This document shows positions 1 to 9,300 of a stretch of DNA of 64,000 nt, one piece after another. A program made the translations under genes and the position numbers. Source of the DNA: Gammaproteobacteria bacterium HGW-Gammaproteobacteria-11 (lineage in GTDB: Bacteria > Pseudomonadota > Gammaproteobacteria > Pseudomonadales > Pseudomonadaceae); NCBI GenBank assembly GCA_002840055.1, contig PGZJ01000006.1, positions 78,431 to 142,430 of the forward strand. Reading direction: 5' to 3'. Position 1 is the first letter of the stretch. The number at the start of each line of letters is the position of its first letter. A model generated the notes under the pieces. The model ran no database searches, was not told the origin of the DNA, and saw nothing but the letters and a program-made list of their open reading frames with translations.

Positions 1-571
1 GCACCCGTGGGCGATTGGCGTACTGCTGGCGCTCTTCGGCCAGTTGCGCCTCGAGACTGGCAATCTCGCTGCTCAGGCGCTGGATGTCGAAACGCTGATT
101 GGCCGGGTTGGCCGGGACCGACTCGGTCTGCGGCGCTTCCAGCTGCAGGCGTTCCGGGCTGGGTGCGCGGGTGGTGACAACCGGTAGTGCGACCTGGGGT
201 TCAGGCGGCGGTGCGGTGGCTTCCTGGGGTGGGCTGACCTCGTTGATCTGGTCGCTCTGGAACACGGCTTCTTCTGTGGTGCTGGGCGCGGCTTTATGTT
301 CGAGTGTGCCGCTGCCTTCCTGGTTGACCTGGGCCAGATAATCAGCCTGCTCCGGCGGCCGGTCGCTGGGCTGGGTCGCCAGGGTAATTTCCAGGGTTTT
401 CGACAGTTCGCTGGGGCTGGGCAGATCAAAGGTGATACCCAGGATCACCAGCGCGTGGACGACCCCGGCGAGAAACAGGGTAAAGCCCAGGCGGTCACGT
501 GCGGTAACCGTCACGCTGGCGGGGCTGGTGGTCAGATCCGGGGCTGTCGCTGCTGTATTCATGCTGTCCAT
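1..571 (-). CDS. tonB: TonB-family energy transducer, 3' part cut by window edge
   Basis: The minus strand from 571 encodes an N-terminal cytoplasmic tail, one hydrophobic segment (about residues 28-46), and then a Pro/Glu-rich periplasmic stretch, the classic TonB layout. About 190 residues are present; the C-terminal TonB domain lies outside the window. TonB couples proton-motive force through ExbBD to outer-membrane receptors. In P. aeruginosa the gene beside gshB and pilG is tonB3, which is needed for twitching, so an orthologue is inferred from position plus architecture. An alternative ATG lies three codons downstream (562). The identification rests on layout, not on the missing C-terminal domain. 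Confidence 0.75.
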   Translation of the reverse strand, partial: MDSMNTAATAPDLTTSPASVTVTARDRLGFTLFLAGVVHALVILGITFDLPSPSELSKTLEITLATQPSDRPPEQADYLAQVNQEGSGTLEHKAAPSTTEEAVFQSDQINEVSPPQEATAPPPEPQVALPVVTTRAPSPERLQLEAPQTESVPANPANQRFDIQRLSSEIASLEAQLAEERQQYANRPRV

Positions 572-624
572 AGTGGCCGTTGCGGGCAATCCTGCCGAAG
601 TCTGCCGCGCCGGCCGCTAAAAGT

Positions 625-1587
625 CTATGCACGCGTGCGTGCTTTGAGAAGCCGGTCAATGGCCTCCATCAGTTGGCCGCCGATATCGGTATTGTAAGCC
701 GCATCAATTTCACGGATGCAGGTTGGGCTGGTGACGTTGATCTCGGTCAGGTAGTCGCCGATCACGTCCAGGCCGACAAACAGCAGGCCGCGTGCCTTCA
801 GGCTGGGGCCGACCTGATTGGCAATCCAGCGGTCGCGCTCGGTCAGCGGGCGGGCCTCACCGCGACCGCCGGCGGCCAGATTGCCACGGGTTTCGCCCTG
901 CTGGGGAATACGTGCCAGGCAATAATCCAGCGGCTGGCCATCAATCATCAGGATGCGCTTGTCGCCATCGACAATCTCCGGCAGATAACGCTGCGCCATG
1001 ATTTGCTGACGACCGTAATCGGTCAGAGTTTCAATGATCACGCTGAGGTTTGGATCCTCTTCGCGGATACGAAATATCTGCGATCCACCCATGCCATCGA
1101 GCGGTTTGAGAATGACGTCACGGTGTTGTTTGGCAAAAGAGCGCAGAATGTCGCTGCGCCGGGTAACGATGTTCTCAGGCGTGCACTGGGGGAACTGGGT
1201 AGCGAACAGCTTTTCGTTGCAGTCGCGCAGGCTGGCAGGTCGATTGACGATCAGCGCGCCTTCGCGCTCGGCAGCCTCGAGTATGTGGGTGGCATACAGA
1301 AACTCGTTATCGAAGGGCGGGTCCTTACGCATCAGGATCACATCCAGCGAGGCGAGCGACTGCTGGCTGGCGTCACCCAGCTCAAACCAGCGTTGCGGGT
1401 CGGCAAAGACCTGCAGGGGGCGTATGGAACCCATGGCCTGGCCGTTGGCCAGAAACAGGTCCTGGGGCTCCATGTAAAAGAGTGTCCAACCGCGTTTTTG
1501 GGCGGCGAGCAGCATGGCCAGGGAGCTGTCTTTCTTGTAGTGGATTGACTGAATCGGATCCATCACGATCCCAAGACGTATACTCAT
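625..1587 (-). CDS. gshB: Glutathione synthetase
   Basis: A 320-residue ATP-grasp protein that ligates glycine to gamma-glutamylcysteine, the second step of glutathione synthesis, in the cytosol. The start MSIRLGIVMDPI is typical of GshB; the long upstream in-frame extension to 1794 lacks this similarity and is not included. Family signatures seen include the substrate region VNRPASLRDCNEKL, the glycine-rich loop PLDGMGGSQIFR, and the C-terminal NVTSPTCIREID that contributes metal and ATP contacts. It sits between tonB and the divergent pilG, as in other Pseudomonas. The first-step enzyme gshA is at 19298. Confidence 0.95.
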   Translation of the reverse strand: MSIRLGIVMDPIQSIHYKKDSSLAMLLAAQKRGWTLFYMEPQDLFLANGQAMGSIRPLQVFADPQRWFELGDASQQSLASLDVILMRKDPPFDNEFLYATHILEAAEREGALIVNRPASLRDCNEKLFATQFPQCTPENIVTRRSDILRSFAKQHRDVILKPLDGMGGSQIFRIREEDPNLSVIIETLTDYGRQQIMAQRYLPEIVDGDKRILMIDGQPLDYCLARIPQQGETRGNLAAGGRGEARPLTERDRWIANQVGPSLKARGLLFVGLDVIGDYLTEINVTSPTCIREIDAAYNTDIGGQLMEAIDRLLKARTRA

Positions 1588-1839
1588 GCAATAAGGCTTC
1601 CGCTTCAAAGGGCTGGGAGTCACAGAGTGTACTCTCTGGTCGGGTCCTGGTGAAGGTTGACTAATGGCTCTGGATGTCTCATACCTGACGCATCGGGACA
1701 AAAAGCATAAAAACGCGTTGCTCAATAGATTGCCTGGATAAACTATGTTAAAAGTACGCGAAAAGGGATTGGCTGGTTGTACGCTTGGCGCCATGCCGTT
1801 TGCGCAAACGACCCACCATCAATAACAAGGGCTGGTCAT

Positions 1840-2253
1840 ATGGAAGAAAATTTCGAAAGCCTGAAAGTCATGGTGATTGACGACAGCAAGACGATTCGTC
1901 GAACGGCAGAGACTTTGCTCAAGAAGGTTGGATGTACGGTCATCACCGCCGTTGACGGCTTTGACGCATTGGCCAAGATCGCAGACAACCACCCCGATAT
2001 CATCTTTGTCGACATCATGATGCCACGGCTTGATGGCTATCAGACCTGTGCGCTGATCAAGAACAACAGTGCGTTCAGGTCCACGCCGGTGATCATGCTG
2101 TCCAGCAAGGACGGTCTGTTCGACAAGGCCAAGGGGCGTATCGTCGGCTCGGATCAGTATCTGACCAAGCCGTTCAGCAAGGAAGAGTTGTTGGGTGCAA
2201 TCCGCGCCCATGTTCCGCAATCTGATGATTTAGCGGGTGCCTCCGGGGTTTGA
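1840..2253 (+). CDS. pilG: Twitching motility response regulator PilG
   Basis: A 137-residue stand-alone CheY-like receiver. VMVIDDSKTIRR carries the acidic pocket, FVDIMMPRLDG the phospho-acceptor Asp, and LTKPFSKEEL the conserved Lys. PilG is phosphorylated by the ChpA kinase and promotes pilus extension and cAMP production at the cell pole. The ATG at 1840 follows an AAGG at 1827-1830 and matches the known family start; an upstream in-frame ATG at 1777 adds residues foreign to the family. First gene of the pilGHIJK-chpABC operon; divergent from gshB. Confidence 0.95.
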   Translation: MEENFESLKVMVIDDSKTIRRTAETLLKKVGCTVITAVDGFDALAKIADNHPDIIFVDIMMPRLDGYQTCALIKNNSAFRSTPVIMLSSKDGLFDKAKGRIVGSDQYLTKPFSKEELLGAIRAHVPQSDDLAGASGV

Positions 2254-2288
2254 TCCTGGAGTACCCATCGCCATATCGGGGGAGTCAA

Positions 2289-2654
2289 ATGGCCCGCATT
2301 CTCGTAGTAGATGATTCGCCGACCGAGCTGTACAAGCTGACCGGCATGCTGGAAAAACATGGTCATGAAGTGCTCAAGGCCGAAAACGGTGCCGACGGCG
2401 TCGCGCTGTGTCGCCAGGAAAAGCCCGATGCCGTGCTGATGGATATCGTCATGCCCGGTCTCAACGGTTTTCAGGCCACCCGGCAGTTGACCAAGGATTC
2501 TGAAACAGCGCACATCCCGGTGATTATCGTGACCACCAAGGATCAGGAAACCGACAAGGTCTGGGGCAAGCGTCAAGGCGCGCGTGACTACCTGACCAAG
2601 CCGGTTGAAGAGGCTACGCTGATCTCGACCTTGAAGTCCGTGCTGGGAAGCTGA
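2289..2654 (+). CDS. pilH: Twitching motility response regulator PilH
   Basis: A 121-residue single-domain receiver: ILVVDDSPTE at the N-terminus, VLMDIVMPGLNG with the phospho-acceptor Asp, and DYLTKPVEE at the C-terminus. Family length is exactly met. PilH acts opposite PilG, favouring retraction or serving as a phosphate sink for ChpA. The ATG at 2289 is preceded by a strong GGGGGAG (about 2278-2284). It starts 35 bp after the pilG stop, consistent with cotranscription. Confidence 0.95.
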   Translation: MARILVVDDSPTELYKLTGMLEKHGHEVLKAENGADGVALCRQEKPDAVLMDIVMPGLNGFQATRQLTKDSETAHIPVIIVTTKDQETDKVWGKRQGARDYLTKPVEEATLISTLKSVLGS

Positions 2655-2697
2655 CCTTCCCCGCACATTGCCGCATAACAACCAGAACAGGCTCGGC

Positions 2698-3234
2698 ATG
2701 GCAGAAACAATACACCCCTTCGATATTCTTCGGCAGCTGGAGCAGCGGTGTCGCAGTCAGGCCATCGGTCTGCCTGCGCAGGACGTGCTCAGTGAAACCT
2801 GGAGCGGTGTCGGTTTCAGGGTGGCCGGCCAGCCCATGGTTGCGGCCATGGGGGAAGTCAGTGAAATCCTTCACGAACCCCGTTATACCGCTCTGCCCAG
2901 GGTCAAAACCTGGGTCAGAGGCGTGGCCAACGTGCGTGGCCGCCTGCTGCCGATCGTTGATCTCAGTCGTTTCTTTGGTTCTACCCTGACTATTCCACGC
3001 AAACAGCGACGCGTTCTGGTGCTTGACCGGGACGATCTGTTCGTTGGTCTGCTGGTGGATGAACTCCTGGGTATGCAGCACTTTCCGGTTAACCATTTTT
3101 CTACAGACTTGCCCACCCTCGACGAGGTCTTTCGACCCTTCGTGGTGGGAGCTTATGTCCAGGACACCCCCACATTGGTGTTCAACTTCCGGGCATTGGC
3201 ACGTGATCAGGCGTTTCTTGATGTGGCGATCTGA
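2698..3234 (+). CDS. pilI: CheW-like adaptor PilI
   Basis: A 178-residue CheW-domain adaptor that links the receptor PilJ to the kinase ChpA. The core WVRGVANVRGRLLPIVDL is the diagnostic CheW beta-strand region and is very close to Pseudomonas PilI. The start at 2698 (MAETIHPF) agrees with family length; ten extra in-frame codons upstream are not expected to be translated. 43 bp after pilH; 81 bp before pilJ. Confidence 0.93.
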   Translation: MAETIHPFDILRQLEQRCRSQAIGLPAQDVLSETWSGVGFRVAGQPMVAAMGEVSEILHEPRYTALPRVKTWVRGVANVRGRLLPIVDLSRFFGSTLTIPRKQRRVLVLDRDDLFVGLLVDELLGMQHFPVNHFSTDLPTLDEVFRPFVVGAYVQDTPTLVFNFRALARDQAFLDVAI

Positions 3235-3315
3235 TCAGGGGGCGACCGGCCAGTCCGGTAACGCGACAGACATGAGTAACAACAAGAACCATGTGGTAGG
3301 CCAGGTAGGGGCCAG

Positions 3316-5352
3316 ATGATGAAAAAGCTCGATATACAGTTACTGTCCACCATGCGAAGCAATCGTACGCTCAGCGGCCTGTTCGTTGCGCTGATCCTTT
3401 CGTTGCTGCTGCTGTTCGTCAACTTCCTGTACCTGAACATCCAGAGTGGTTATGACACGGAATACATCGGTCACGCCGGTGAGCTGCGCGTACTCTCGCA
3501 GCAGATTTCCAAGACCGCTACCGAGGCTGCCGGTGGTAACGCAGAGGCCTTCGGCCAGCTGCGCGAAGCCCGCGACGGCTTCCAGGCCCGCTGGAACTAC
3601 CTGACCGATGGTCGTCAGGAAACCGGTCTGCCCGCTACACCGTCCGCTTTGCAGGAGCCGCTCGCACTGGCCCAGGCTGACTGGGATCGGGTACGGGTCA
3701 ATGCTGACAGTATTATCTCCAGCCAGACCACGGTACTGACACTGAATGAGGTTGCCCTGACCCTGGCTGACACCATTCCGCAGATGCAGATCGAGTACGA
3801 AGACGTGGTGGAAGTGCTGATCGATATTGGCGCGCCAGCGGATCAGGTCGCCATCGCCCAGCGCCAGGCGCTGTATGCCGAACGAATCCTTAACTCGGTC
3901 AACAGTGTGTTGGCCGGTGGCGATGATGCGGTGATGGCGGCAGAGAACTTCCGGGTCGATACCAGCCTTTACGGCGAGGTTCTGCAGGGCATGTTGCAGG
4001 GCAATGCGACCATGGGCATTCAGCAGGTAACCGACTTTGAAGCCGTGCTGCTGCTGGAGTCGATTGCCGAGCAGTTCACCTTCGTATCCGACTCGGTTGA
4101 AGAAATCCTGCTGACCTCCCCCGAACTCTATGACGTGAGCCAGGCGGCCACCAGCATCTTTGACGACTCACAGTTGCTGCTGGAGAACGTGTCTACCCTG
4201 ACCCAGGGTTTTGAAGCCCGCAGCAGTGCACGCTGGATCAACACCCTGTTCGGTTACGTTTTTGGTCTGATCGCGTTGGGCAGCATTCTGCTGATCGGTG
4301 TGCAGATGACCCGCGAGACGCGCCTGCGTCTGGCCGAGACCGCCGAAAAGAATGACAAGAACCAGGCTGCGATTCTGCGTCTGCTGGATGAGATCGCCGA
4401 CCTTGCAGACGGTGACCTGACAGCGGAAGCGACGGTATCCGAGGATTTCACGGGTGCCATTGCTGACTCCATCAACTTTACCATCGACCAACTGCGCGCC
4501 CTGGTCGGCACCATTAACGAGACCGCCTTGCGGGTATCGACTGCCGCCCAGGAAACCCAGGGTACGGCCATGCATCTGGCCGAAGCATCCGAGCACCAGG
4601 CGCAGGAAATTGCCGGGGCATCCGCCGCTGTGAACGAAATGGCCGTGTCGATTGACCAGGTATCCGCCAACGCCGCCGAATCGGCAGCGGTAGCGGAGCG
4701 CTCGGTAGCCATCGCCGGTCGGGGTAACGAGGTGGTACAGAACACCATCACCGGCATGGATACCATTCGCGAGCAGATTCAGGACACCTCCAAGCGGATC
4801 AAGCGACTGGGTGAATCGTCCCAGGAGATTGGTGACATCGTAAGTCTGATTAACGATATTGCCGACCAAACCAACATTCTGGCTTTGAACGCGGCGATTC
4901 AGGCCTCCATGGCCGGTGATGCAGGCCGAGGCTTTGCGGTGGTTGCGGACGAAGTACAGCGACTGGCAGAACGTTCCTCAGCGGCGACCAAGCAGATCGA
5001 GGCACTGGTTAAGACCATTCAGACCGATACCAACGAAGCGGTTATCTCGATGGAACAGACCACCTCGGAAGTAGTCCGTGGAGCACGACTGGCACAGGAT
5101 GCGGGTGTGGCACTGGAGGAAATCGAAAAGGTATCCACCAGCCTTGCAGCGTTGATTCAAAACATCTCCAACGCAGCTCGCCAGCAGGCTTCTTCTGCGG
5201 GTCACATCTCCAACACCATGAACGTGATCCAGGAGATTACCTCGCAGACGTCCGCGGGTACTACCGCTACCGCGCGCAGCATTGGCGATCTGGCCGCCCA
5301 GGCCGAGTCCATGCGCGAGTCGGTTGCCGGCTTCACGTTGCCCAATCAGTAA
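3316..5352 (+). CDS. pilJ: Type IV pilus methyl-accepting chemoreceptor PilJ
   Basis: 678 residues with two membrane segments (about 20-43 and 307-329) enclosing a mostly helical periplasmic sensor with PilJ-type repeats, then a HAMP-like linker and a cytoplasmic coiled-coil signalling domain. The hairpin tip around [20 protein letters not shown] has the PilJ-specific form in place of the usual MCP tip. PilJ senses pilus tension or PilA and controls ChpA; PilK and ChpB set its methylation. Two consecutive ATGs (3316 and 3319) are possible starts, with TAGGGG just upstream. Confidence 0.95.
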   Translation: MMKKLDIQLLSTMRSNRTLSGLFVALILSLLLLFVNFLYLNIQSGYDTEYIGHAGELRVLSQQISKTATEAAGGNAEAFGQLREARDGFQARWNYLTDGRQETGLPATPSALQEPLALAQADWDRVRVNADSIISSQTTVLTLNEVALTLADTIPQMQIEYEDVVEVLIDIGAPADQVAIAQRQALYAERILNSVNSVLAGGDDAVMAAENFRVDTSLYGEVLQGMLQGNATMGIQQVTDFEAVLLLESIAEQFTFVSDSVEEILLTSPELYDVSQAATSIFDDSQLLLENVSTLTQGFEARSSARWINTLFGYVFGLIALGSILLIGVQMTRETRLRLAETAEKNDKNQAAILRLLDEIADLADGDLTAEATVSEDFTGAIADSINFTIDQLRALVGTINETALRVSTAAQETQGTAMHLAEASEHQAQEIAGASAAVNEMAVSIDQVSANAAESAAVAERSVAIAGRGNEVVQNTITGMDTIREQIQDTSKRIKRLGESSQEIGDIVSLINDIADQTNILALNAAIQASMAGDAGRGFAVVADEVQRLAERSSAATKQIEALVKTIQTDTNEAVISMEQTTSEVVRGARLAQDAGVALEEIEKVSTSLAALIQNISNAARQQASSAGHISNTMNVIQEITSQTSAGTTATARSIGDLAAQAESMRESVAGFTLPNQ

Positions 5353-5412
5353 TACCAGGAGCGCGGGTGGCCTCAGGGCTGCCCGCCAGCCGGCATGAGC
5401 GAAGGACATACT

Positions 5413-6300
5413 GTGCAAAGAACGCCTAATTGGTCATTGCAGCAACTGCCGGAGATGGATTCTCAGCAATTCCATCAGTGGCAGTCGTTGCTTGAGGCGC
5501 GAACCGGTGTTTGCGTCAATGACCAGCGTAAGGTGTTCCTGCAAACCAGTCTCTGTGCGCGCATGCGTGAATTGCAGATCAGCGATTACCAGGCCTACTA
5601 CGAGCACGTTACCGACGGCCCTACCGGTGCCATCGAATGGTCTGCCCTGATCGACAAACTGACGGTGCGCGAAACCAGCTTCATGCGTCATCGCCCGTCC
5701 TTTGATTGCGTTTCCCGGCATCTGCAGAGTCTGCTCAAGACACGGCCGATTGACCGCCCGCTGCAGCTCTGGAGTGTGGGTTGTGCCAGTGGCGAAGAGG
5801 CCTACTCACTGGCCATCATCAGTGAGCAGAGTCTGCTCAGCCAGCCCGCCGAGCAACGTCCCGGCTACGGCATCTGGGCTACCGATATCAGCCTCAAGGC
5901 CCTGGAGCAGGGCCGTGCCGGACAGTTCAGTGCAGGCCGCCTGGGTGGCCTGACCGAGCTGGAACGGAGCAAATGGTTGCATCTTTCCGATAGCGGGCAG
6001 TACCAGATACTGCCGGCACTGCGTGAACGTATCTGCTTTACCAGGCTGAACATCCTGGAACTGGCCCAGGCCCCGATTCGGGACCTGGATATCATCTTTT
6101 GCCAGAACCTGCTTATCTACTTCCGCCGCTGGCGGCGTCGCGACCTGCTGAATCTGCTGGCCAAACGGCTGGCACCAGGTGGCATGCTGGTCATCGGCCT
6201 GGGTGAGATAGTTGACTGGAACAACCCCCTGCTGGAGCGTCTGCCCGATGAACGGGTACAGGCTTACGTGCGGCGGGATACTCATGAAAGTCTGGAGTGA
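5413..6300 (+). CDS. pilK: CheR-type protein-glutamate methyltransferase PilK
   Basis: A 295-residue SAM-dependent CheR family methyltransferase predicted to methylate PilJ. The SAM-binding loop LWSVGCASGEEAYSLA, the RETSFMR motif in the N-terminal helical domain, and DIIFCQNLLIYF are all typical. I chose GTG 5413 because GAAGGA (5401-5406) sits six bases before it; the in-frame ATG at 5395 has no ribosome-binding site. The gene ends two bases before the chpA ATG, so translation is probably coupled. Confidence 0.9.
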   Translation: MQRTPNWSLQQLPEMDSQQFHQWQSLLEARTGVCVNDQRKVFLQTSLCARMRELQISDYQAYYEHVTDGPTGAIEWSALIDKLTVRETSFMRHRPSFDCVSRHLQSLLKTRPIDRPLQLWSVGCASGEEAYSLAIISEQSLLSQPAEQRPGYGIWATDISLKALEQGRAGQFSAGRLGGLTELERSKWLHLSDSGQYQILPALRERICFTRLNILELAQAPIRDLDIIFCQNLLIYFRRWRRRDLLNLLAKRLAPGGMLVIGLGEIVDWNNPLLERLPDERVQAYVRRDTHESLE

Positions 6301-6302
6301 AT

Positions 6303-9300
6303 ATGGGTGATCGGCATGATTATGTCGCCCTCGACTGGGTCAAAGGCGAAATTTCCGAGACGCTGAATCAGGCGCGTCAGGCCCTTGAAGCCTTTGTTGA
6401 GAATCCTGGCGACTCGACCCGGCTGCGTTTTTGTCTGACCTATATTCATCAGGTTCACGGCACACTGCAGATGGTCGAGTTCTACGGCGCAGCCCTGCTC
6501 GCTGAAGAAATGGAAAAGCTGGCGCAGGCGTTGATGCACGGTGCGGTCAGTCGTGAGAACGAAGCGCTGGATGTGCTCATGCAGGGCATCCTGCAATTGC
6601 CTACCTACCTTGATCGGGTCCAGAGTGGACGGCGCGATCTGCCGCTGGTTCTGCTCCCCTTGCTGAATGACATGCGCACGGCCCGGGGTGAAAAGCTGCT
6701 CTCGGAAAACGCCTTGTTCAGCCCCGATGTCGACACCGGCAATCCGATTGATGAGTCGGAGCGGCTGACCAACTTCAATGACGAACATACCATCTGGCAG
6801 TTGCGCAAATTGCGTCAGGCCATGCAGGTTTCCCAGGCCGCGATCATTCGTTCGCAGGACGTGGAAGTCAACGCACGTCAATTGGGCAAAGGCTACGGCC
6901 GCCTGCAATCCCTGTGTCAGGGTTCGGCCTATGCCGACCTGTGGGCAGCGTTTGCCGGCGTGGTCGAAGGGATTGAACACGGTACCATCGATAATGGCGC
7001 GGCTATTCGACAGCTGCTGCGTCAGGGTGATCGCGAAGTGCGCAGCCTGCTGGAGCAGGGTGCGGCGGCGCTGGACAACCCGCCGGCACCCGAGTTATTG
7101 CGTAATCTGCTGTTCTATGTGGCGAAAAGCCCGGGCGGCAGCGTGCGTCTGGATGCGCTCAAGCAGCGCTATCAACTCAAGGCCCTGCTGACCGAAGACG
7201 ATATTGCCAACCAGGCCACCGGCTCACGCCTGGTCGGCCCGGACCGCAGTGCCATGAAATCAGTGGTCGATGCGCTGGGTGAAGAGCTCCTGCAGGTCAA
7301 GGATCAACTCGATCTGTTTGTCCGCAGTGACCGCCAGCAACTGGATGGTCTTGCTTCGCTGGCACCGGCGATCAAGCAGATTGCCGATACCCTGGCCATG
7401 CTCGGTTTGGGGCAGCAGCGTCGGGTTCTGCTCGAGCAGGTTGACCTGGTCGAACAGATGGTGGGCGGTCGCTCGGCAGTGAATGACGGCGGCCTGATGG
7501 ATATCGCCGGTGCGCTGTTGTACGTGGAAGCCAGCCTGCAAGGCATCCTGGGTATCGAGCGCAGTGACAACAGTGCTGCGAACTCGGATATGCAGCGCCT
7601 GGCTGCCGCCCAGGATATGACCCTGGTGCACCAGCAGGTGGTTCAGGAAGCGCGTAATGCGCTGGAACAGACCCGCGAAGCCATCAATGCCTTTATCGCC
7701 AGCCAATGGGATCACAGCCAGCTCGAGCCGGTCAGTGACCTGCTGAACAGTGTGCGTGGTGGTCTTGCCATGTTGCCACTGGAACGTGCCGCTACCACCA
7801 TCGGTGCCTGTCGCCGTTATATCAATCAGGAACTGCTTGAACCGCGCAAGGTGCCGGGCTGGGTGGAACTGGACGCCCTGGCGGATGTGATCACCAGCGT
7901 CGATTATTACCTTGAACGTCTGGCTGAAGACGATGCCGAGCGCAGTGACAATATTCTCACTGTCGCAGAAGATCGCCTGGCCACACTGGGCTATGGATTG
8001 AACGGCCAGCCGGCCAGGACGGACAGTGTCCAGCCGGTTGAAGACGAGTTGGGCGATGCAGCAGCGGATGTCGAACTGGACGAGTTGGCAGACGCTCTTG
8101 ACGATACAGTCGAGAATGAAGAGCCGGAAATACTGGCCTTTGACAGTCCTGACCTGACCCTTGAGCTGGATGAAGCAACCGACGATATGTCGGACCAGGC
8201 TGAGTTGCCGCCGGTCATCGAGGTTGAGGAAGAGCCGCTGCTGGAACTGGATGAGCCATCCTTTGCGGAAAGCGAGGAGCCAGACAGCGATAATACCGTT
8301 GAATTCGAATCCGATAGCATCGAGCAGGGCCTGTCGACCGAGGAAGACGCCCCTGTTGCAGATATGCCGCAGCCAACTGCCGCAGCCATTGAAGACGAAG
8401 ATGAAGACGAGCTTGATGAAGAGCTGATTGAAATCTTTGTTGAAGAAGCGGGCGAGGTGCTCGACACCCTGACCGAATACACGCCGTTGTGGCAGGCTGA
8501 TGCCGAGGATCACAAGTCCCGAGCTGAAGTGCGCCGTGCCTTCCATACCCTCAAGGGTAGTGGTCGGATGGTCAAGGCTAGTGTGCTGGCAGAGCTGGCC
8601 TGGTCGGTCGAGAACATGCTGAACCGGGTAATCGATCGCAGCATTGAGCTGACGCCGAGCATCTTCGAGGTAATGAATGCTGTACGGGGCTTGATGCCGC
8701 AACTGGTTGAGGACTTCTCCCAGGGTCAACAGCATATGCTGCCCGAGGTCGAGCGCCTGTCGCGTCTCGCCGATGCCTTGTCCCAGGGCGAGAGCATTGA
8801 GGATCTGGCAGAGCTTGCCGAGCCTGAGAGCTCGGCCGCAGAACAGAATGAAGAGCTGCTCGAAGAGCCGATCACAGGCGAAGAGATTGAAGAGGTTCCG
8901 CTGGCCGACTTGCCGACGGACGAGCCGGACCGGGCGCTGCCCGAGGACGAGCAGGCGGACGCGGATGAAACCGATGCCGCGACTGAGTGGGATACCCTGG
9001 GCGAGCTGCCGGTGGTTGAGGTCGAGGACCAGGAGCCGGTCGCAGAAAGCCTCGAATCCGAGCAGGAGGCCGTTGCCGAGCAGCCCGAAGCGCAGTCCTT
9101 TGAAGTCGGTGTCAGCCCCGAGATAGCCGCCGAAGGCGGGCTTGATCCGATCCTTCTGGATATTTTCCGCAACGAAACCCAGTCACATATCGAGCAGATC
9201 AACGCCTTTATCAGCCAGTGCCAACAGGCCTTGCCACGTCCGATCAGTGATGCCTTGCAGCGTGCCCTGCATACGCTCAAGGGCAGTGCACATATGGCCG

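Noticed and set aside
580..1548. Plus-strand 322-residue open frame
   Set aside because: It lies antisense to gshB and reflects codon bias in a G+C-rich gene; no independent support.
7260..8735. Long minus-strand open frames opposite chpA (also 9183-10430 and 10581-12713)
   Set aside because: Antisense shadows of chpA with no start signals or known domains.
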